A stretch of DNA of 9,958 nucleotides from Halobacteroidaceae bacterium (lineage in GTDB: Bacteria > Bacillota > Halanaerobiia > B1SED10-174), in the NCBI GenBank assembly GCA_003550445.1, contig PUKG01000087.1, positions 1 through 9,958 on the forward strand, written 5' to 3'. Each line of letters starts with the position of its first letter. The first letter of the stretch is position 1. This document shows positions 1-6,743 of this stretch, one piece after another. A program made the position numbers and the translations under genes. The notes below the pieces were generated by a model, which did not search any database, had not been told where the DNA came from, and saw only the letters and a list, made by a program, of their open reading frames with translations.

Positions 1-2409
1 CTTCGGCACCATACTTTTCTTGAAATGCTGGGGAATTTTTCTTTTGGGGATTATTTTAAAAAAGAAGCCATAATCTGGGCCTGGGAGTTTTTTACAGACA
101 GGTTGGAAATGGATCCGGATAGATTATGGGTTTCGGTATATGAAGAGGACCAGGAAGCTTTTGACATTTGGCGGGAGGAAATAGGTTTTCCCGAGGAAAA
201 GATTGCTTTTTTGGGTAAAGCAGACAACTTTTGGGAAATTGGCCTTGGTCCCTGTGGTCCGTGTAGTGAAATTCACTGGGATCGGGGAGAAGAATTTAGT
301 TGTGGAAGTGAATGTACCCTCGGGTGTGATTGTGATAGGTTTTTGGAACTATGGAATCTTGTGTTTACTCAGTTTGACAAAAAAGAAGATGGTTCCTACA
401 AAACCCTACCCAGTAAAAATATTGATACCGGCCTTGGCCTGGAAAGAATCGCTTCCGTTTTGCAGGAGACACCAAGTAATTATGAAACCGATCTTTTTCT
501 TCCATATATTAAATTTTTGGAAGAGTTAACGGGTTTTAAATATACTGGTAGCGAGAGCAAAGAAACAATGGCTTTCAGGTTAATTGCCGACCATATAAGG
601 GCAATTTCCTTTGCAATTGCTGACGGGGCTCTTCCTTCCAATGAGGGAAGAGGGTACGTAATCAGGAGAATTTTGAGGCGAGCATCAAGATTTGGCCGGC
701 ACCTTGGTTTGAAGGATCCTTTCTTACATGAAATGATTCCTTTGGTTAAAGATTTAATGGGGGATGCCTACCCAGAGGTAAAAGAAAAAGCCGATTATAT
801 TGCTCAGATTACCAAAATTGAAGAAGATCGCTTTGCTGAAACTATTGAGCAGGGTCTTGAAATCCTTGAAGGATATATAGAAACCCTCAAGGGGACAAAT
901 CAAAAAACCCTTCCAGGAAAGGAAGCTTTTAAGCTATATGACACCTACGGATTTCCTTTAGATCTTACCCGGGATGTTTTGTTTGAATCCGGCCTGGATA
1001 TTGATGAGGAAGGTTTCAATTCAGAGATGGAACAACAGAGGGATCGCGCCCGTAAAGACCGGGCCCATAAAACCCTCGGTTTTGGGGAACGAAAGGATAC
1101 AGAATTAGAAAAAATTTCTAAGAAACTTGAGGATACTGAGTTTACGGGATATGAAGGGTTAGAAGAAAAAAGTCGGGTTCTGGCAATTATTGGTTCGGAA
1201 GGCTCAAAAAAAGAGCTACAATCCGGGGAAAAAGGGTTATTGGTTTTCGATCGGACTCCTTTTTATCCTGAAGGCGGAGGCCAGGTTGGGGATACTGGCT
1301 CATTAAATGGCCGGGGTATAATAGGAACAATTCAGGATGCTCATCAATATCACAAATTGATTTTCCATGAAGTAAAATTAAAAGAGGGTATAATAAAGGT
1401 TGGGGATCAGGTTGAAGTAAAAGTAGACCGAGAAAAAAGAATGGCTACCGCCAGGAACCATACTGCAACCCACCTTCTCCACCAGTCCCTGCGTAAGGTT
1501 CTTGGTTCCCATGTTCAGCAGGCAGGGTCTCTGGTCGATCCCGAACGGTTGAGGTTTGACTTTTCCCACTTTAAAGGACTTGAACCCGAAGAAATTAAGG
1601 CTATTGAGAAGGAAGTTAACTCCCGGGTACTGAGTAATTTAGAAGTAAAGGCGGAGTACATGTCCCTTGGTGAAGCCAGGGAAAGGGGAGCTCTGGCAAT
1701 CTTCGAAGAAAAATACCAGTCCCGGGTTCGTTTAATAAACATAGGCCCTGGATATAGTCAGGAACTTTGTGGAGGAACCCACCTTAATGCAACCGGTGAA
1801 ATGGGACCAATAAAAATTGTTTCAGAAACGGGAATTGCTGCGGGGATAAGGAGAATAGAAGCAATTACTGGTTTTAAAACCCTGGATTATTTTGAAAAAC
1901 AGGAAAAAAGATTGGAACAAATTGCGGAAAAAATAAAATCAAAGCCCGAAGAACTGGAAAGAAGACTGGGGCAACTTCTTAAAGAGAAAGAAAGTTTGCA
2001 GGAAAAGCTAAAAAAAGCCCAAAGTTATTCTCTTGCTGATCAGGCCAGGGACCTTGTGGAAAAAATTGAAGAAATCAATGGAATAAAAGTAATAAGGCAG
2101 AAGGTTCAGGTTGATGATCCCAATGAAATGAGACAGGTTGGGGATATGATAAAAGACAGAATAAAAAGTGGTTTAATTTTCCTGGCGACGGAAAAAGAAG
2201 GGAAAGGACAACTACTGTTAATGTTAACTCCAGACCTGGTAAAGGAAAAAGGACTTCATGCCGGAAAGCTTGTTGGAAACCTTGCCAAAATTATTGGTGG
2301 AGGTGGAGGGGGGCGTCCGGACATGGCACAGGCCGGAGGACCGGATCCAGCAAACATTGAGAAGGCTTTAAAGGAATTAGAAAGGTTCATAGTTAAGGAA
2401 AAGGAATAG
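1..2409 (+). CDS. alaS: Alanyl-tRNA synthetase, 5' end cut by the window
   Basis: This cytoplasmic enzyme charges tRNA-Ala with alanine and hydrolyses mischarged Ser/Gly-tRNA-Ala. The reading frame is open from base 1. The first codons give RHHTFLEMLGNFSFGDYF, the class II motif 2 region, so roughly 80 N-terminal residues including motif 1 lie outside the window and the ATG at 25 is not the start. Numbering from base 1, 802 residues are visible. They show a Cys-rich insertion (CGSECTLGCDCD, about 101-112), motif 3 (GLGLERIA, about 144-151), the editing-domain zinc ligands HNHTATH (His487, His491) and CGGTH (Cys590, His594), a charged coiled-coil linker (about 630-675), and the C-Ala glycine loop GGGGGG plus RPDMAQAGG near 766-780. 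All catalytic and editing motifs that fall in the window are intact. ireB follows after about 58 nt with no terminator between. Identification is very secure. Confidence 0.98.
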   Translation, partial: LRHHTFLEMLGNFSFGDYFKKEAIIWAWEFFTDRLEMDPDRLWVSVYEEDQEAFDIWREEIGFPEEKIAFLGKADNFWEIGLGPCGPCSEIHWDRGEEFSCGSECTLGCDCDRFLELWNLVFTQFDKKEDGSYKTLPSKNIDTGLGLERIASVLQETPSNYETDLFLPYIKFLEELTGFKYTGSESKETMAFRLIADHIRAISFAIADGALPSNEGRGYVIRRILRRASRFGRHLGLKDPFLHEMIPLVKDLMGDAYPEVKEKADYIAQITKIEEDRFAETIEQGLEILEGYIETLKGTNQKTLPGKEAFKLYDTYGFPLDLTRDVLFESGLDIDEEGFNSEMEQQRDRARKDRAHKTLGFGERKDTELEKISKKLEDTEFTGYEGLEEKSRVLAIIGSEGSKKELQSGEKGLLVFDRTPFYPEGGGQVGDTGSLNGRGIIGTIQDAHQYHKLIFHEVKLKEGIIKVGDQVEVKVDREKRMATARNHTATHLLHQSLRKVLGSHVQQAGSLVDPERLRFDFSHFKGLEPEEIKAIEKEVNSRVLSNLEVKAEYMSLGEARERGALAIFEEKYQSRVRLINIGPGYSQELCGGTHLNATGEMGPIKIVSETGIAAGIRRIEAITGFKTLDYFEKQEKRLEQIAEKIKSKPEELERRLGQLLKEKESLQEKLKKAQSYSLADQARDLVEKIEEINGIKVIRQKVQVDDPNEMRQVGDMIKDRIKSGLIFLATEKEGKGQLLLMLTPDLVKEKGLHAGKLVGNLAKIIGGGGGGRPDMAQAGGPDPANIEKALKELERFIVKEKE

Positions 2410-2467
2410 AGGTTGGAGTAACGAATAATAATATAAGAGAAAAAAATGGAGGAGAGAGGTGGGGTGG

Positions 2468-2722
2468 ATGCAGGATAAAAATCAAGAAACCAGGAAATTT
2501 AGTGTGGAAAAGGAAGAAGTTCGGAAGGCTTCTCAAATCCTCCGGGAGGTTTATGAGGCTCTTCGGGAAAAAGGGTATAACCCAATAAACCAGATTGTTG
2601 GTTACATTCTCTCAGGGGATCCCGCCTATATTACAAGCTATAAAAATGCCAGGACCCTTATCAGGACTCTGGAAAGAGATGAATTGATCGAAGAGCTTGT
2701 TAGAGCCTATCTGGAGGAATAA
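2468..2722 (+). CDS. ireB: IreB family regulatory phosphoprotein (DUF965/YrzL)
   Basis: A small cytoplasmic protein of about 84 residues, matching the family in length and in its most conserved stretches ([37 protein letters not shown] and [11 protein letters not shown]). In Enterococcus, IreB is a substrate of the PASTA kinase IreK and influences cephalosporin resistance; that role here is inference from the family. The start is ambiguous. ATG 2468 has GAGGTG (2456-2461) six bases upstream, while GTG 2459, adding MGW, has GGAGG (2448-2452) six bases upstream. I prefer the ATG because it gives the usual short N-terminus. Position between alaS and ruvX is the classic Bacillota order. It is followed by a strong hairpin with a U-rich tail, so transcription from alaS may end here. 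Confidence 0.95.
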   Translation: MQDKNQETRKFSVEKEEVRKASQILREVYEALREKGYNPINQIVGYILSGDPAYITSYKNARTLIRTLERDELIEELVRAYLEE

Positions 2723-2760
2723 AGGTGGTTTTTCTGCCAGAAATCCCTATTCCATTTTTT

Positions 2761-2801
2761 TAGGAATCCTGAATTTTATTTATAGGAATGGGAATTTTAT
2801 T
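2761..2801 (+). repeat. Two imperfect tandem copies of a 22-nt A/T-rich unit
   Basis: TAGGAAT followed by AATTTTATT occurs at 2761-2780 and again at 2783-2801, with spacers CCTG and GGG between the two blocks. ATTCC at 2749-2753 is complementary to the GGAAT in either copy; with copy 2 the pairing extends to CCC:GGG across a one-base bulge. The repeat lies in the ireB-ruvX gap, just ahead of the terminator-like hairpin. No function is recognised. Confidence 0.55.
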
Positions 2802-2863
2802 GCTCTGGAACCGCGAGTGCCCTTATTGAAGCGCACTCCGGATCCAGGGCGTTTATGTTTTTT
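2801..2863 (+). terminator. Long GC-rich hairpin with U-rich tail after ireB
   Basis: The left arm 2801-2820 pairs with 2833-2851. CTGGA, CCG and GAGTGC pair with TCCAG, CGG and GCACTC, with one A-A mismatch, one bulged C (2814) and extra G-C and G-U pairs at the base; the loop is 12 nt (2821-2832). The 3' flank reads TTTATGTTTTTT, so the RNA has the form of an intrinsic terminator, though the U tract is interrupted. It would end alaS-ireB transcripts. A structured leader or small RNA is the alternative. Confidence 0.6.
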
Positions 2864-2869
2864 CCAACA

Positions 2870-2906
2870 TTCTTTTGGCAGGAGTTTTCTTTTTTTGCCA
2901 GAAGAA
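2870..2906 (+). repeat. 11-bp inverted repeat overlapping the ruvX -35 box
   Basis: TTCTTTTGGCA (2870-2880) and TGCCAGAAGAA (2896-2906) are complementary except for one G-T wobble, separated by a T-rich 15-nt spacer. No U tract follows, so it is not an ordinary terminator. The right arm contains the candidate -35 element TTGCCA (2895-2900), so the repeat could be an operator. A related 13-nt palindrome, TTTCTGCCAGAAA, lies at 2731-2743. Confidence 0.5.
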
Positions 2907-2924
2907 AGGGTATTAGGTTATAAA
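2895..2924 (+). promoter_or_regulatory. Sigma-A-like promoter for ruvX-DUF1292-mltG
   Basis: A candidate -35 TTGCCA (2895-2900, 5 of 6 to consensus) and -10 TATAAA (2919-2924, 5 of 6) are separated by 18 nt. The site sits between the terminator-like hairpin after ireB and the ruvX start. It would give ruvX, the DUF1292 gene and mltG their own transcription start with a T-rich leader of about 55 nt. Called from sequence match only. Confidence 0.5.
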
Positions 2925-2984
2925 AGAGAAAAGTTCTAAATTTATTTTTTTATTTTTTTTGAGTTATATAAAGAGGTGAAAATA

Positions 2985-3413
2985 TTGCGGATTATGGGTT
3001 TGGATCTGGGGGAAAAAACAATTGGGGTTGCCCTGAGCGATCCTTTGAAGATTACTGCCCAGGGCCTTAAGGTTATTCGTCGCCAAACCCTTGACCATGA
3101 CCTGGAAGAACTGGAAAAAATAAAAAAAGAGTATTCGGTTGAAGAGGTTGTTGTAGGTTTGCCCAGAATGATGAATGGAACAATTGGTCCCATGGGAGAA
3201 AAAATTCTTGAATTTGCGGATATTCTTGGGAAAAGGTGGCAGATACCCGTAAAAACATGGGACGAACGTCTTTCTACCATGCAGGCGGAAAGAGTTCTTA
3301 TTGAAGCTGATTTAAGCCGAAAAAAAAGAAAAGGCTTAATTGACAAGACTGCTGCTGTTTTAATATTACAATCTTATTTGGGTGCGAGAAAGGAGGAAAA
3401 AGAAAATGAATGA
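2985..3413 (+). CDS. ruvX: RuvX/YqgF, RNase H-fold 16S rRNA processing factor
   Basis: This cytoplasmic RNase H-like protein is implicated in 5' end maturation of 16S rRNA; the name ruvX comes from an older putative Holliday junction resolvase assignment. The 142-residue product shows the family motifs: MGLDLGEKTIGVALSD near the N-terminus (Asp7), VVVGLPRMMNGTIGP (about 55-69), WDERLST (Asp93, Glu94) and IDKTAAVLILQSYL (Asp120). These supply the expected acidic active site. I chose TTG 2985 because it sits six bases after GAGGTG and gives MRIMGLDLG, which matches the family N-terminus; the in-frame GTG 2976 overlaps that ribosome site and lacks a good one of its own. The last 8 bases overlap the DUF1292 gene, implying translational coupling. 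Confidence 0.95.
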   Translation: MRIMGLDLGEKTIGVALSDPLKITAQGLKVIRRQTLDHDLEELEKIKKEYSVEEVVVGLPRMMNGTIGPMGEKILEFADILGKRWQIPVKTWDERLSTMQAERVLIEADLSRKKRKGLIDKTAAVLILQSYLGARKEEKENE

Positions 3414-3714
3414 AGGGATTATTGATTTCGACAAAGAAACCGGACAGATAGTTCTCCGTCACGAGGATGGAACAGAAAGCCGTTTTTATATCGAATGTGA
3501 AATTGAGGTTGAGGAAAAGACCTTTATTGTTCTTGTTCCTGCTGATGAATTTGAAAGCGAGGATGAGGAAGTAACAGGAGTGGTTTTCCAGATTGGCAAA
3601 GATGATGATGGAGAACAGGTTTGGATGGGAGTAGAAGATGAAAAAATGCTGGAAAAAATAGAAAAGGCTATGGCAGAAATAGAAGAAGAAGAAGAGGAAG
3701 AGGAAGAAGAGTAA
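3406..3714 (+). CDS. DUF1292 (YrzB-like) acidic protein
   Basis: A 102-residue, strongly acidic cytoplasmic protein of the DUF1292/YrzB family, whose function is not established. Visible family features are the N-terminal IDFDKETGQIVLRHEDG-like beta segment, FIVLVPADEFE, and VVFQIGKDDDGEQVW followed by a charged helix. The protein ends in a run of ten glutamates encoded by mixed GAA/GAG codons. The start is ATG 3406, nine bases after AGGAGG (3391-3396); an upstream in-frame GTG at 3382 lies deep in ruvX without a suitable ribosome site. The 8-nt overlap with ruvX and the 21-nt gap to mltG place it inside one operon. This neighbour relation is typical of Bacillota. Confidence 0.9.
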   Translation: MNEGIIDFDKETGQIVLRHEDGTESRFYIECEIEVEEKTFIVLVPADEFESEDEEVTGVVFQIGKDDDGEQVWMGVEDEKMLEKIEKAMAEIEEEEEEEEEE

Positions 3715-3735
3715 TTTCCGGAAGGAGGGACAGCA

Positions 3736-4746
3736 TTGAGCAAAGTAAAAACTCCTTTAGGAGCAAAAATTTCCGCTGTCCTGGTATTGCTGCTGGCAAT
3801 GGGAATGTTCGTTTCATTTTTTATTACCGATTATATTTGCACTCCACTTCAAGAAGAAGTTCGGGTAATGATTGCCCCTGGAACTCCAACCCGGAGAATA
3901 GCTGAAGATCTTGAAGAAAAAGGAATTGTAGCCAGTTCCTTGGTTTTCCGGGTTATTGTTCGTTTGCAGGGGATTGAAAATTCTCTTCGAACTGGATATT
4001 ACTCTTTTTCCCCTGAAAATGATATTTTTTCTGTAATTGAAAAAATTAACCGGGGGGATGTTTTAACCTATCGGATCACAGTTCCCGAAGGCTTAACCAT
4101 GGAACAGACGGCCCAATTGATCTCGGGAAGAAGTGGGGATTTTTCCCAGGAGGAATTCCTTGAGATTGCCGAGGAAATAGAATTACCCTATGATTATCTT
4201 CCTGGAGATGATTTTGAAGTTGATTATCGTCTACAAGGGTACCTTTTTCCAGCCACTTACGAATTTCCAGTGGGCAGTCAACCGCAGGTTATTATTCGGA
4301 AAATGATGGAAAGGTTTGACCGGGAGCTGAATGCCCAGTTGTTTGATAGGGCCGAGGAATTGGGTTATGAGATCCATGAAATGGTAACCATTGCATCTTT
4401 AATAGAAAGAGAAGCAAAAATTGATGAAGAAAGAGCTAAAATTTCTTCAGTAATTCATAACCGTTTAGATATAAATATGCATCTACAGATTGATGCAACA
4501 GTCCAGTATGCCCTCCCTGAGTGGAAATCAAGGCTTTTATTTGTGGACCTGGAGTATGATTCTCCCTATAATACTTACCTGAACCCTGGATTGCCTCCAG
4601 GACCTATTTCTAACCCGGGAAGGGCTTCTCTTCGGGCTGCTTTTTACCCAGAGGAAACGGAATACCTTTTTTATATTGCAAATCCAGATGGATCCCATAA
4701 CTTTAGCAGGACTTTTGAAGAACATCGTCTTTTCCGGACCAGGTAA
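3736..4746 (+). CDS. mltG: Endolytic murein transglycosylase MltG (YceG-like)
   Basis: A membrane-anchored lytic transglycosylase that cuts nascent peptidoglycan strands and is thought to set glycan length. The 336-residue product has a short cytoplasmic N-terminus, one transmembrane helix (about 10-30), a LysM-like segment (about 40-112) and the YceG catalytic domain. Diagnostic motifs are LQGYLFPATYEF (167-177), ASLIEREA containing the presumed catalytic Glu224, HNRL (241-244), MHLQIDATVQYAL (248-260) and YNTYLNPGLPPGPISNPG (278-295). Length and motif order are normal. The start is TTG 3736, seven bases after AGGAGG (3723-3728). It is the last gene of the ruvX unit and is followed by a strong terminator. 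In many relatives yrrM and peptidase genes follow mltG; here they are absent. Confidence 0.96.
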   Translation: MSKVKTPLGAKISAVLVLLLAMGMFVSFFITDYICTPLQEEVRVMIAPGTPTRRIAEDLEEKGIVASSLVFRVIVRLQGIENSLRTGYYSFSPENDIFSVIEKINRGDVLTYRITVPEGLTMEQTAQLISGRSGDFSQEEFLEIAEEIELPYDYLPGDDFEVDYRLQGYLFPATYEFPVGSQPQVIIRKMMERFDRELNAQLFDRAEELGYEIHEMVTIASLIEREAKIDEERAKISSVIHNRLDINMHLQIDATVQYALPEWKSRLLFVDLEYDSPYNTYLNPGLPPGPISNPGRASLRAAFYPEETEYLFYIANPDGSHNFSRTFEEHRLFRTR

Positions 4747-4792
4747 ATCAAAAATTAATTTTTGTTTTCAAGGAAAATAACAAATGCAGGGG

Positions 4793-4831
4793 GAAGGCTT
4801 TTCAATTTGAAGCCTTCTTTTTATTTTTTTT
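4793..4831 (+). terminator. Intrinsic terminator after mltG
   Basis: GAAGGCTT (4793-4800) pairs perfectly with AAGCCTTC (4810-4817) around a 9-nt loop, followed directly by a nearly pure T tract to 4831. It closes the ruvX-DUF1292-mltG unit. Confidence 0.9.
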
Positions 4832-4837
4832 ATTATG

Positions 4838-4846
4838 TGCTATAAT
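4838..4846 (+). promoter_or_regulatory. Extended -10 promoter for yqeG and the sleB-like gene
   Basis: TGCTATAAT (4838-4846) is a perfect extended -10 (TG-N-TATAAT). The -35 position falls in the T tract of the preceding terminator and has no good TTGACA match, which fits promoters that rely on the TG extension. It is the only clear promoter between the terminator and the ATG at 4902, and gives a leader of about 50 nt. Confidence 0.7.
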
Positions 4847-4901
4847 AATTAAGGTGCAAAAAAGAAAATAGAATTTAATCCCTAAAAAAGGGGAATGCTA
4901 A

Positions 4902-5399
4902 ATGTTTGAAAGATTTCGTCCAGATCAAGTTGCCCCGAAGCTTGAGGATGTAGATTTAGGGAATTTGCAAAAAAAAGGAGTGCGGGGTATAATCTGTGAT
5001 ATAGATAATACCCTTTTGCCATGGGATCAAGAAATCCCTGAAGAAGGTGTAAGGGAATGGGTTGCTGAAGCTAAGAAATTAAATTTTAAGGTTGTTCTCC
5101 TTTCAAATGCTATGCCTAAAAGAGCCCGCTCTTTATCGAAACAACTAAAAATTCCAGCGAAAGCTCAGGCTGTTAAACCCAGAAGAAAGGGTTTTAAAGG
5201 GGCCTTGAAAGAAATGGAATTGGAAGCTCGAGAAGTAGCAGTAGTCGGGGATCAACTTTTTACTGATATTTGGGGTGGAAACAGGATGGGAATGTACACA
5301 ATTCTGGTTTCTCCCCTTGCCGAGAAGGAATTTTTCAGCACAAAAATTCTGCGTTTTTTTGAAATAAAAATTAAAAAGAAGCTAGGTATAATTAGCTAG
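4902..5399 (+). CDS. yqeG: YqeG family HAD phosphatase (IIIA type)
   Basis: A 165-residue cytoplasmic HAD-superfamily phosphatase of the YqeG family; its physiological substrate is not established. All four HAD motifs are visible: motif I CDIDNTLLPWD (nucleophile Asp33, acid/base Asp35), motif II LLSNA (66-70), the motif III lysine in AVKPRRKGF (Lys92) and motif IV VVGDQLFTDIWGGN (Asp117, Asp122). The GDQLFTD and GGNRMGMYTILV segments are typical of YqeG rather than of other small HAD proteins. The C-terminus is basic. The start is ATG 4902 with AGGGG (4889-4893) eight bases upstream. The next gene begins 22 nt after the stop with no terminator between, so the two are probably co-transcribed. 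Confidence 0.93.
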   Translation: MFERFRPDQVAPKLEDVDLGNLQKKGVRGIICDIDNTLLPWDQEIPEEGVREWVAEAKKLNFKVVLLSNAMPKRARSLSKQLKIPAKAQAVKPRRKGFKGALKEMELEAREVAVVGDQLFTDIWGGNRMGMYTILVSPLAEKEFFSTKILRFFEIKIKKKLGIIS

Positions 5400-5421
5400 T
5401 CTGTAATGGAGGTGGACCAAA

Positions 5422-6114
5422 ATGGGAAAATTGCGAGTAATTTTCTTTACTCTTCTTATCGCGATTATCCTACTTAGTTATAACCTTTCTGCACAATCAT
5501 CATATTTTGTTGAACTGGGAGAAAGGGTATTAAGGGCAGGAATGGAAGGAACTGACGTTGCTATCCTCCAGGAAATCCTTGCCCAAAAAGGTTTTTATAA
5601 TAAGGAAAAAATAGACGGGATTTTTGGAAAGATTACAGAAGAAGCAGTAAGGAAATTCCAGAGAGAAAATGAACTTACGGTAGATGGAATAGCTGGACCC
5701 CAAACTTTTTCCGCTTTACCCAAGGATACCGGAGTTCCTGCTTCCCGATCTGATTTTAATCGTGAAGAAATTTTGCTCCTGGCCCGGGTTATCCACGGGG
5801 AAGCAAGGGGTGAGAGCTTCCGTGGACAGGTGGCAGTAGGTGCAGTAGTTTTAAACAGGGTTGCGGATTCCCGATTCCCCAACTCGGTACGAGACGTGGT
5901 TATGCAGGACGGCCAATTCTGCATTCTTTTTGACGGCCAGATTAACCTTTATCCGGGGGAAAAATCATTAGAAGCGGCCCGAGCTGCTTTATTGGGTTAT
6001 GATCCATCAAGGGGATCTGTATTTTTTTTCAACCCTGCAATCGCTTCCAATTCTTCCTGGATTTCTCAACGGCCTGTAGTTGTAAGGATAGGAAATCACG
6101 TTTTTTCACGCTGA
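5422..6114 (+). CDS. sleB: SleB-like spore cortex/cell wall hydrolase, exported
   Basis: A secreted peptidoglycan hydrolase of the SleB family, whose members degrade spore cortex during germination. The 230-residue product has a signal peptide (basic start, hydrophobic 6-20, likely cleavage after LSA at about 24), a PG_binding_1 domain (about 38-97, with GTDVAILQEIL, IDGIFG, KFQRENELTVDGIAGPQT) and a C-terminal Hydrolase_2 domain (about 113-229). The catalytic signature ARVIHGEARGE contains the expected Glu127, followed by GQVAVGAVVLNRV, FPNSVRDVV, DGQINLYP and FFFNP. ATG 5422 has GGAGG (5408-5412) nine bases upstream. The companion gene ypeB, common next to sleB in Bacillus, is absent; yqeG is upstream and a terminator downstream. 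Family assignment is secure, but orthology to SleB rather than a vegetative relative is less so. Confidence 0.9.
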   Translation: MGKLRVIFFTLLIAIILLSYNLSAQSSYFVELGERVLRAGMEGTDVAILQEILAQKGFYNKEKIDGIFGKITEEAVRKFQRENELTVDGIAGPQTFSALPKDTGVPASRSDFNREEILLLARVIHGEARGESFRGQVAVGAVVLNRVADSRFPNSVRDVVMQDGQFCILFDGQINLYPGEKSLEAARAALLGYDPSRGSVFFFNPAIASNSSWISQRPVVVRIGNHVFSR

Positions 6115-6122
6115 TCAAAAAG

Positions 6123-6147
6123 CCCCAGGTTCACCCTGGGGTTTTTT
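6123..6147 (+). terminator. Intrinsic terminator after the sleB-like gene
   Basis: CCCCAGG (6123-6129) and CCTGGGG (6135-6141) form a perfect 7-bp GC-rich stem with a 5-nt loop, followed by six Ts. Flanking As at 6117-6121 extend pairing into the T run, so it may act in both directions. It starts only 8 nt after the stop codon. Confidence 0.95.
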
Positions 6148-6254
6148 CATAATCACGGTATGTTTTTAGAAAAAGAAGGATTTTTCTGGTTTGGGGCAAA
6201 CTCTCAGGTTGGAAGAAGGGTTTTTTAATCCAGCGGCGAAGGAAATGTTAGACG

Positions 6255-6275
6255 GATTAATGAATTCCATTATCA
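6255..6275 (+). promoter_or_regulatory. Possible Fur box upstream of fur
   Basis: The right part contains ATTATCA, a perfect half-site of the Bacillus 7-1-7 Fur box. The whole element carries inverted TAATG and CATTA arms and resembles the classical 19-bp Fur box with an extra base on the left. It ends 20 nt before the fur start codon, a position suited to autoregulation. The left half matches poorly and the core promoter is not obvious, so this is tentative. Confidence 0.3.
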
Positions 6276-6295
6276 CTTGAAAAGGGGGAGTTTGA

Positions 6296-6724
6296 TTGTC
6301 CCGGATTAAAGAGATTGAAAATAGACTGGTTCATGCAAAATATAAACTGACCACCCCCCGCAGGTTGATTATGGAAATCCTCCTGGAAAATGAAGGTGAA
6401 CACTTGACGGCAGAAGATATCCATAACAGGCTACGGGATAAAGGTTATCAGGTTGGTCTGGCAACTGTTTACAGAACCCTGGAGCTTTTTTGTGAACTGG
6501 GGATTTTGGCAAGATTAAACTTTGAAGACGCCAGTAGTTACTATGAATTGGAAGAAAATGATCAACATCACCATCATCTAATTTGTTTATCCTGCAGCAA
6601 AATTATTGAATTCAGTGATGAGTTGTTGGAGGATTTCATGGAAAGTATTGAAAAAAAATATGGGTTTGAAGTTACTGACCATAAAATTAAGTATCTTGGT
6701 TATTGCTCTGATTGTAGCAATTAA
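6296..6724 (+). CDS. fur: Fur family metalloregulator
   Basis: A 142-residue dimeric DNA-binding repressor that senses metal, probably ferrous iron. It has an N-terminal winged helix with recognition helix GLATVYRTLELF (54-65), His36, a histidine-rich hinge (HHHHLIC, 91-97) and two CxxC pairs (Cys97/Cys100 and Cys137/Cys140) forming the structural zinc site. The residue matching PerR Asp104 is Glu105 (KIIEF); Glu there is the known mark of Fur-like rather than peroxide-sensing PerR-like proteins. The start is TTG 6296, five bases after AAGGGGGAG (6282-6290). The gene stands between two terminator-like structures and is probably monocistronic. A possible Fur box lies upstream. Zur is the main alternative. 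Confidence 0.9.
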   Translation: MSRIKEIENRLVHAKYKLTTPRRLIMEILLENEGEHLTAEDIHNRLRDKGYQVGLATVYRTLELFCELGILARLNFEDASSYYELEENDQHHHHLICLSCSKIIEFSDELLEDFMESIEKKYGFEVTDHKIKYLGYCSDCSN

Positions 6725-6743
6725 ACTAGTTATTGCCGGCCAC

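Noticed and set aside
2446..2478. Ten-codon mini-frame from ATG 2446 overlapping the ireB start.
   Set aside because: It is built from the ribosome-site purines of ireB and has no ribosome site of its own.
2697..2939. 80-codon frame across the ireB-ruvX gap.
   Set aside because: Starts inside ireB in another frame, has no ribosome site, and covers the hairpins and the promoter; composition is not protein-like.
2976..2984. GTG 2976 as ruvX start.
   Set aside because: It overlaps the GAGGTG ribosome site that serves TTG 2985, and the TTG start matches the family N-terminus.
3486..3743. Minus-strand serine-rich frame.
   Set aside because: It is the antisense of the Glu-rich DUF1292 gene (GAA/GAG read as TTC/CTC-shifted Ser codons).
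6191..6220. GGGGCAAACTCTCAGG resembles the 3' conserved part of a glycine riboswitch aptamer.
   Set aside because: No upstream GGAGAG-type arm to pair with CTCTC, no AAAGGAC-type tail, and the next gene is fur, not a glycine gene. Probably chance or a remnant at most.
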